Assembly: GCF_004217555.1 (NCBI RefSeq)
Contig: NZ_SHKW01000001.1
Coordinates: 4,588,001 to 4,652,000, forward strand
Origin: Edaphobacter modestus
GTDB taxonomy: Bacteria > Acidobacteriota > Terriglobia > Terriglobales > Acidobacteriaceae
DNA: 64,000 nucleotides
Reading direction: 5' to 3'
The notes below the pieces were generated by a model. That model ran no database searches and was not told where the DNA came from. It worked only from the letters and a program-made list of their open reading frames with translations. This document shows, one piece after another, positions 61,195 to 64,000 of this stretch (positions within the stretch are counted from its first letter, which is position 1; each line of letters opens with the position of its first letter). Position numbers and translations under genes: made by a program.

Positions 61195-62241
61195 TCAACC
61201 GCCTCCGAACAGCCGCTTGAAGAACCTGCCGATCGAATGAAACACATCGGCAGGTGGAGGTGCAGGCGGTGGAGGCGCAGCCTCCGCTCTTCCCGCAACC
61301 GCAGTGCTCTCACTCGAAGATGCTGCAGGCGCGCCGTTCGAAGGCACTGCCGGGTTCGTCGCCTCCGCGCTCGCGTTTGCACTCGAACCGGAACCGCCCT
61401 CCGGCACCCCCGGCGCACCCTCACCATAGCTCAGCGTCGTCGCAACCTGTGCATGCACCTCGCCCGCAGGCGCCTGCGGAGGTCCGCTCACCGGGGCCAG
61501 TCCCGCGCTCTGTGCCGCTGGAAACGGATGCTCGTCTGTTGCCACCTTCGCCGCCACAGCACTTCCCGGTGCAGCTACCGTAGCTCCATTCACTCCTGCG
61601 TCAGCCACCGAGATCACCGGAGCTGCCGGGCAGCCGCACGGCTCGCTCTCGTTGTCCACGACCTCTTTCAGGCTTCCATGTTCGAACAGCACATGCTGCC
61701 CCGGCTTCACCTCATAGCTCGACTCGCCAAACTGGTCGGCCACATTCAGCACAGGCGCAGCAGCACCGCGATTCTCCACACAGGTATCGCCATTGCGCGC
61801 CACGCGGAGCCGCAGATCCAGGAGTCCCTCCGACTTCATCGTGAATCGCAGGTCCGGCGTCATCACCACGTCGCTCGACGTCACCCGCGCCGCCATCTCA
61901 ATCGCACCGCGATCGAGCGCCAGCATCAGAGGAGCGTCTACCGCGCCCTTGCCCGCAGTCACATGCAGTCCGCTCGTCGAGCACACCCGCACCACCCCGC
62001 CTCGCTGCAGCGCCACCTCTGCCGTGTGATCCCGGGCTGTGACGGTCGAAGCCCCCACCAGCAACGCGCGTCCATTCGAAACCTCCAGCGCACCCGCGAC
62101 TGTAGCATCCGCCACCCCGACCGACCCGATCGGCTGCTGCTGCGCCACTGCCCGAGCACTTGCTATCAATGCCGCCACGCAGCACATCGCAGCCAAGGCT
62201 GTTCTGCGGATCCGGGCCGTATTGCAGGAGAAGGTCGTCAT
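61195..62241 (-). CDS. Secreted FecR-like protein with Gly/Pro/Ala-rich C-terminus
   Basis: 348 residues. A basic/hydrophobic signal region runs RIRRTALAAMCCVAALIASARAVAQ (about 10-34). A beta-rich domain at ~45-210 follows FecR style (VTARDHTAEVALQRGGVVRVC, VDAPLMLALDRGAIEM, GQHVLFEHGSLKEV) and ends in CGCP. The second half is a low-complexity A/P/S/G linker, ending in an amphipathic cationic helix (HSIGRFFKRLFGG). The ATG at 62241 falls inside a 20-bp tandem repeat; Met19 at 62187 is the alternative start. The function is unknown. Confidence 0.7.
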   Translation of the reverse strand: MTTFSCNTARIRRTALAAMCCVAALIASARAVAQQQPIGSVGVADATVAGALEVSNGRALLVGASTVTARDHTAEVALQRGGVVRVCSTSGLHVTAGKGAVDAPLMLALDRGAIEMAARVTSSDVVMTPDLRFTMKSEGLLDLRLRVARNGDTCVENRGAAAPVLNVADQFGESSYEVKPGQHVLFEHGSLKEVVDNESEPCGCPAAPVISVADAGVNGATVAAPGSAVAAKVATDEHPFPAAQSAGLAPVSGPPQAPAGEVHAQVATTLSYGEGAPGVPEGGSGSSANASAEATNPAVPSNGAPAASSSESTAVAGRAEAAPPPPAPPPADVFHSIGRFFKRLFGGG

Positions 62242-62356
62242 TCCAGAAGAAAGGTCGTTATTGGAGGAGAAAGGTCGTCATTTCAGATGAAGGTCGTCAT
62301 TCTGAGCGATTCACGATGGTCGTCATTCTGAGCGCAGCGAAGAATCTCAGTATTTT
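62231..62356 (+). repeat. Exact 20-bp tandem array followed by a CATTCTGAGCG interspersed element
   Basis: Four back-to-back units of exactly 20 bp start at 62231, 62251, 62271 and 62291, each beginning AAGGTCGT(C/T)ATT and differing in the last eight bases. After a 7-bp gap, the element TGGTCGTCATTCTGAGCGCA/GCGAAGAATCTCAGTATTTT (62318-62356) follows. The array overlaps the 5' end of the FecR-like gene. Confidence 0.85.
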
Positions 62357-62386
62357 GCATTTGCCTAAACCGCTTCGCGGTTAAGC

Positions 62387-62974
62387 CTACATCTTCAGAA
62401 AGTTCGCGATAATCTCTTTGCCGTGCGAGGTCAGCACGCTCTCGGGATGAAACTGCACGCCTTCGATCGGAAGCTCGCGATGTCGCAACCCCATAATCGT
62501 CTCCTCGCCTGTCACCGGATCGGTCGTCCGCGCCGAAACCTCCAGCTCCGACGGCAGCCCCTTCGGACTGACAATCAGCGAGTGATACCGCGTGCAGGTC
62601 ATCCGTGAAGGAATCCCCGCGAAGATAGTCCTGCCATCATGGTCTACCTCGCTCGTCTTGCCGTGCATCAGCTTCGGAGCCCGCACCACCTCGCCCCCAA
62701 ACGCCGCCCCAATCGCTTGGTGACCGAGACATACGCCAAGAATCGGAACCTTCTGCTCCAGCCTGGCAAAATGACGGATCAGCTCCACGCTGATGCCTGC
62801 GTCCTGCGGCGTGCATGGTCCCGGCGAGATCAGGATGTGGTCCGGCTTAAGCGCCTCCACCTCTTCCGGGGTCAGCTCATCATTCCGCCTGACCACCATC
62901 TCGGCGCCCAGCTCGCCCATGTACTGCACAAGGTTGTAGGTAAACGAATCGTAGTTATCGAGAACGAAGACCAT
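62387..62974 (-). CDS. trpG: Anthranilate synthase glutamine amidotransferase (TrpG/PabA)
   Basis: A 195-residue class I glutaminase that supplies ammonia for anthranilate (and often p-aminobenzoate) synthesis. The catalytic Cys82 lies in GVCLGHQAIG, and His176 and Glu178 in HPESVLT; the oxyanion PGPCTPQDAG is present. Its partner TrpE ends about 740 bp upstream, with an opposite-strand gene between them. Confidence 0.95.
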   Translation of the reverse strand: MVFVLDNYDSFTYNLVQYMGELGAEMVVRRNDELTPEEVEALKPDHILISPGPCTPQDAGISVELIRHFARLEQKVPILGVCLGHQAIGAAFGGEVVRAPKLMHGKTSEVDHDGRTIFAGIPSRMTCTRYHSLIVSPKGLPSELEVSARTTDPVTGEETIMGLRHRELPIEGVQFHPESVLTSHGKEIIANFLKM

Positions 62975-63050
62975 GGCTCTATGATTCTACGCCGCCGGGG
63001 ACCGGCCCATACACTCGGGGAAAAGCACCTTCTTCAAGGTGGTCTCCAAA

Positions 63051-63095
63051 AGTGTCATCCTGAGCGAGTGCAGCGAGTCGAAGGACCTGCGGTGA
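63051..63095 (+). repeat. Interspersed element copy (AGTGTCATCCTGAGCG...GGACCTGCGG)
   Basis: AGTGTCATCCTGAGCGAGTG followed by CAGCGAGTCGAAGGACCTGCGG, in the same orientation as the copies at 62318 and 63566. It sits between trpG and the small membrane gene. Confidence 0.7.
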
Positions 63096-63178
63096 ACCGA
63101 GGCTCCTGCTGCCAAAGTTCTTTGAGTGGGCAACGCGCCCGGTACCGCAGTCACTCTTAGCACTTGGAGAGAACGTTC

Positions 63179-63463
63179 ATGCAATTCGACTTCAGCCGCT
63201 GGAAACACTTCACTGCCATGGCCATCATCGGAGACGGCGTCATGGGAATGCTCCATCCTCGCCGCGGAGCCCAGGCCTGGCACTATGGCCCCCAGCCCTG
63301 GCAAAACCTCATGCAATCGCTTGAAGAACATCCCAATCTCACGCGAATCATCTCTGCCGCACAGGTCGTCGGTGGAGTCCTCTGGGTCCTCCACAGCTCC
63401 AAAGAAGCAGATGCCAGCAGCACCCCGGCAAAACTCGAGGACTCATCCCGCAACCTCGCCTGA
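63179..63463 (+). CDS. Small hypothetical membrane-associated protein
   Basis: 94 residues from the ATG at 63179, with GGAGAG upstream; an in-frame start at 63164 is rejected. Two moderately hydrophobic stretches (FTAMAIIGDGVMGML and ISAAQVVGGVLWVL) flank a conserved-looking middle (HYGPQPWQNLMQSLEEHPNL). The family is unknown, although the regular pattern suggests a real gene. It is the only plus-strand gene between trpE and trpG and is bracketed by two same-direction interspersed elements. Confidence 0.7.
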   Translation: MQFDFSRWKHFTAMAIIGDGVMGMLHPRRGAQAWHYGPQPWQNLMQSLEEHPNLTRIISAAQVVGGVLWVLHSSKEADASSTPAKLEDSSRNLA

Positions 63464-63543
63464 CTGCAAAACTCGAGACCTCATCCCGCGCATCGCCTGG
63501 CGTCAGTCCAGTCGACACTCATCTTCTATTTGCCAGAACAAAA

Positions 63544-63613
63544 AGTGTCCTGTGTGGGAGAAGAAAGTGTCATCCCGACCGGAGCGAAGCGTAGCGGAGG
63601 GATCTGCGGTTTT
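63544..63613 (+). repeat. Interspersed element copy with duplicated head
   Basis: AGTGTC occurs at 63544 and 63566 (22 bp apart, joined by GGGAGAAGAA). It continues as CATCCCGACCGGAGCGAAGC, then GTAGCGGAGGGATCTGCGGTTTT. The orientation is the same as the copy at 63051. Confidence 0.7.
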
Positions 63614-63714
63614 ATCTCCCGGCCTGACGGCGAAGATCCGTTTAGGCCGACCGAACCATTGTATGGCGACTAATTTCCGCGCCCTTCAAAGCTGGATGCC
63701 CCATCCCTCATCCC

Positions 63715-64000
63715 TCATCCCCGCGCCCTCTCAATCGCCCTAACCACAGCCTGCGCCTTATTCCCGCACTCCTCGAACTCCTTCACCGGAACCGAATCCG
63801 CCACAATCCCCGCACCCGCCTGAATGTACCCACGCGGTCCGTCCATATACAGCGTGCGGATCGCGATGCACGAATCCAGATTGCCGCTGAAGTCCGCATA
63901 CAGAATGCTTCCGCCATATACCCCGCGCCGCGCCGGCTCCATCTCCTCGATAATCTCCATCGCCCGCACTTTAGGCGCTCCGCTCAGCGTGCCGGCAGGG
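63715..64000 (-). CDS. trpE: Anthranilate synthase component I TrpE, C-terminal fragment (runs off the window)
   Basis: The last ~94 residues of TrpE; the gene continues beyond the right edge. The visible block PAGTLSGAPKVRAMEII, then GVYGGSILYADFSGNLDSCI, IRTLYMDG and AGAGIVADSVP are the chorismate-binding signature. Together with TrpG it makes anthranilate from chorismate. Confidence 0.95.
   Translation of the reverse strand, partial: PAGTLSGAPKVRAMEIIEEMEPARRGVYGGSILYADFSGNLDSCIAIRTLYMDGPRGYIQAGAGIVADSVPVKEFEECGNKAQAVVRAIERARG

Noticed and set aside
62231..62310. Possible CRISPR array
   Set aside because: Units are 20 bp with no separate spacers, only partly conserved, and there are no cas genes.

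Overview
The window looks like chromosomal DNA of a GC-rich soil bacterium of the phylum Acidobacteriota, class Terriglobia. This is an inference from gene content, not from a marker gene. The pointers are a very large TonB-dependent receptor with an N-terminal carboxypeptidase-regulatory domain, a FecR-like secreted protein with a C-terminal amphipathic tail, a DUF3311/SSS transporter pair, small coiled CxxC proteins, and GTCATTCTGAGCG-type interspersed elements. No phage, transposase, CRISPR array or rRNA operon was seen. One tRNA, tRNA-Cys(GCA), is present.

Layout. 0-12.9 kb: trpD; a secreted di-haem cytochrome c; two envelope/stress proteins (glycine zipper, BON); sucC-sucD; a tiny membrane protein divergent from ndk; an AAC(6')-like acetyltransferase; an SGNH hydrolase; then a four-gene rightward run galM-scoA-scoB-glycerate 2-kinase. 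13-18.3 kb: a lactate/glycolate permease and three surface-polysaccharide-type genes (GT2, polysaccharide deacetylase, ATP-grasp). 18.9-28.8 kb: the most distinctive accessory locus, a leftward run of oxidoreductase, TonB receptor, Tat-exported glycoside hydrolase, DUF3311 and SSS symporter, with a divergent FadR-type regulator and a class II aldolase. A radical SAM protein, a small orphan and an MFS sugar-acid-type transporter follow. 31.8-38.6 kb: signalling genes (PAS histidine kinase, receivers), TrhO, tRNA-Cys, a 1-Cys peroxiredoxin and PhzF. 38.7-51 kb: recG, a NatA/NatB-like ABC exporter, a DUF374 acyltransferase, queA, polA, a diguanylate cyclase and a YfgM-like TPR protein. 51-64 kb: an ion channel, a degenerate receiver, xseA-glmM, a lactonase, ADH, acyP-apt, efp, the FecR-like gene, trpG and the 3' end of trpE.

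How genes work together. The 18.9-28.8 kb locus reads as import (TonB receptor, then SSS symporter), periplasmic hydrolysis (Tat-exported GH), and oxidation and cleavage of a hydroxy-acid (HIBADH-family reductase, aldolase) under a FadR-type repressor with a visible operator candidate. Its substrate is unknown. The galM-sco-glycerate kinase run and the lactate permease suggest handling of sugars and C2-C4 acids feeding the TCA cycle through succinyl-CoA, where sucCD act. Tryptophan genes sit at both window ends (trpE/trpG right, trpD left, all on the minus strand), so the pathway is dispersed. The least-explained signals are a short leftward transcription unit upstream of phzF and a family of interspersed elements whose 5' heads occur in tandem, including an exact 20-bp array that supplies the annotated start codon of the FecR-like gene.
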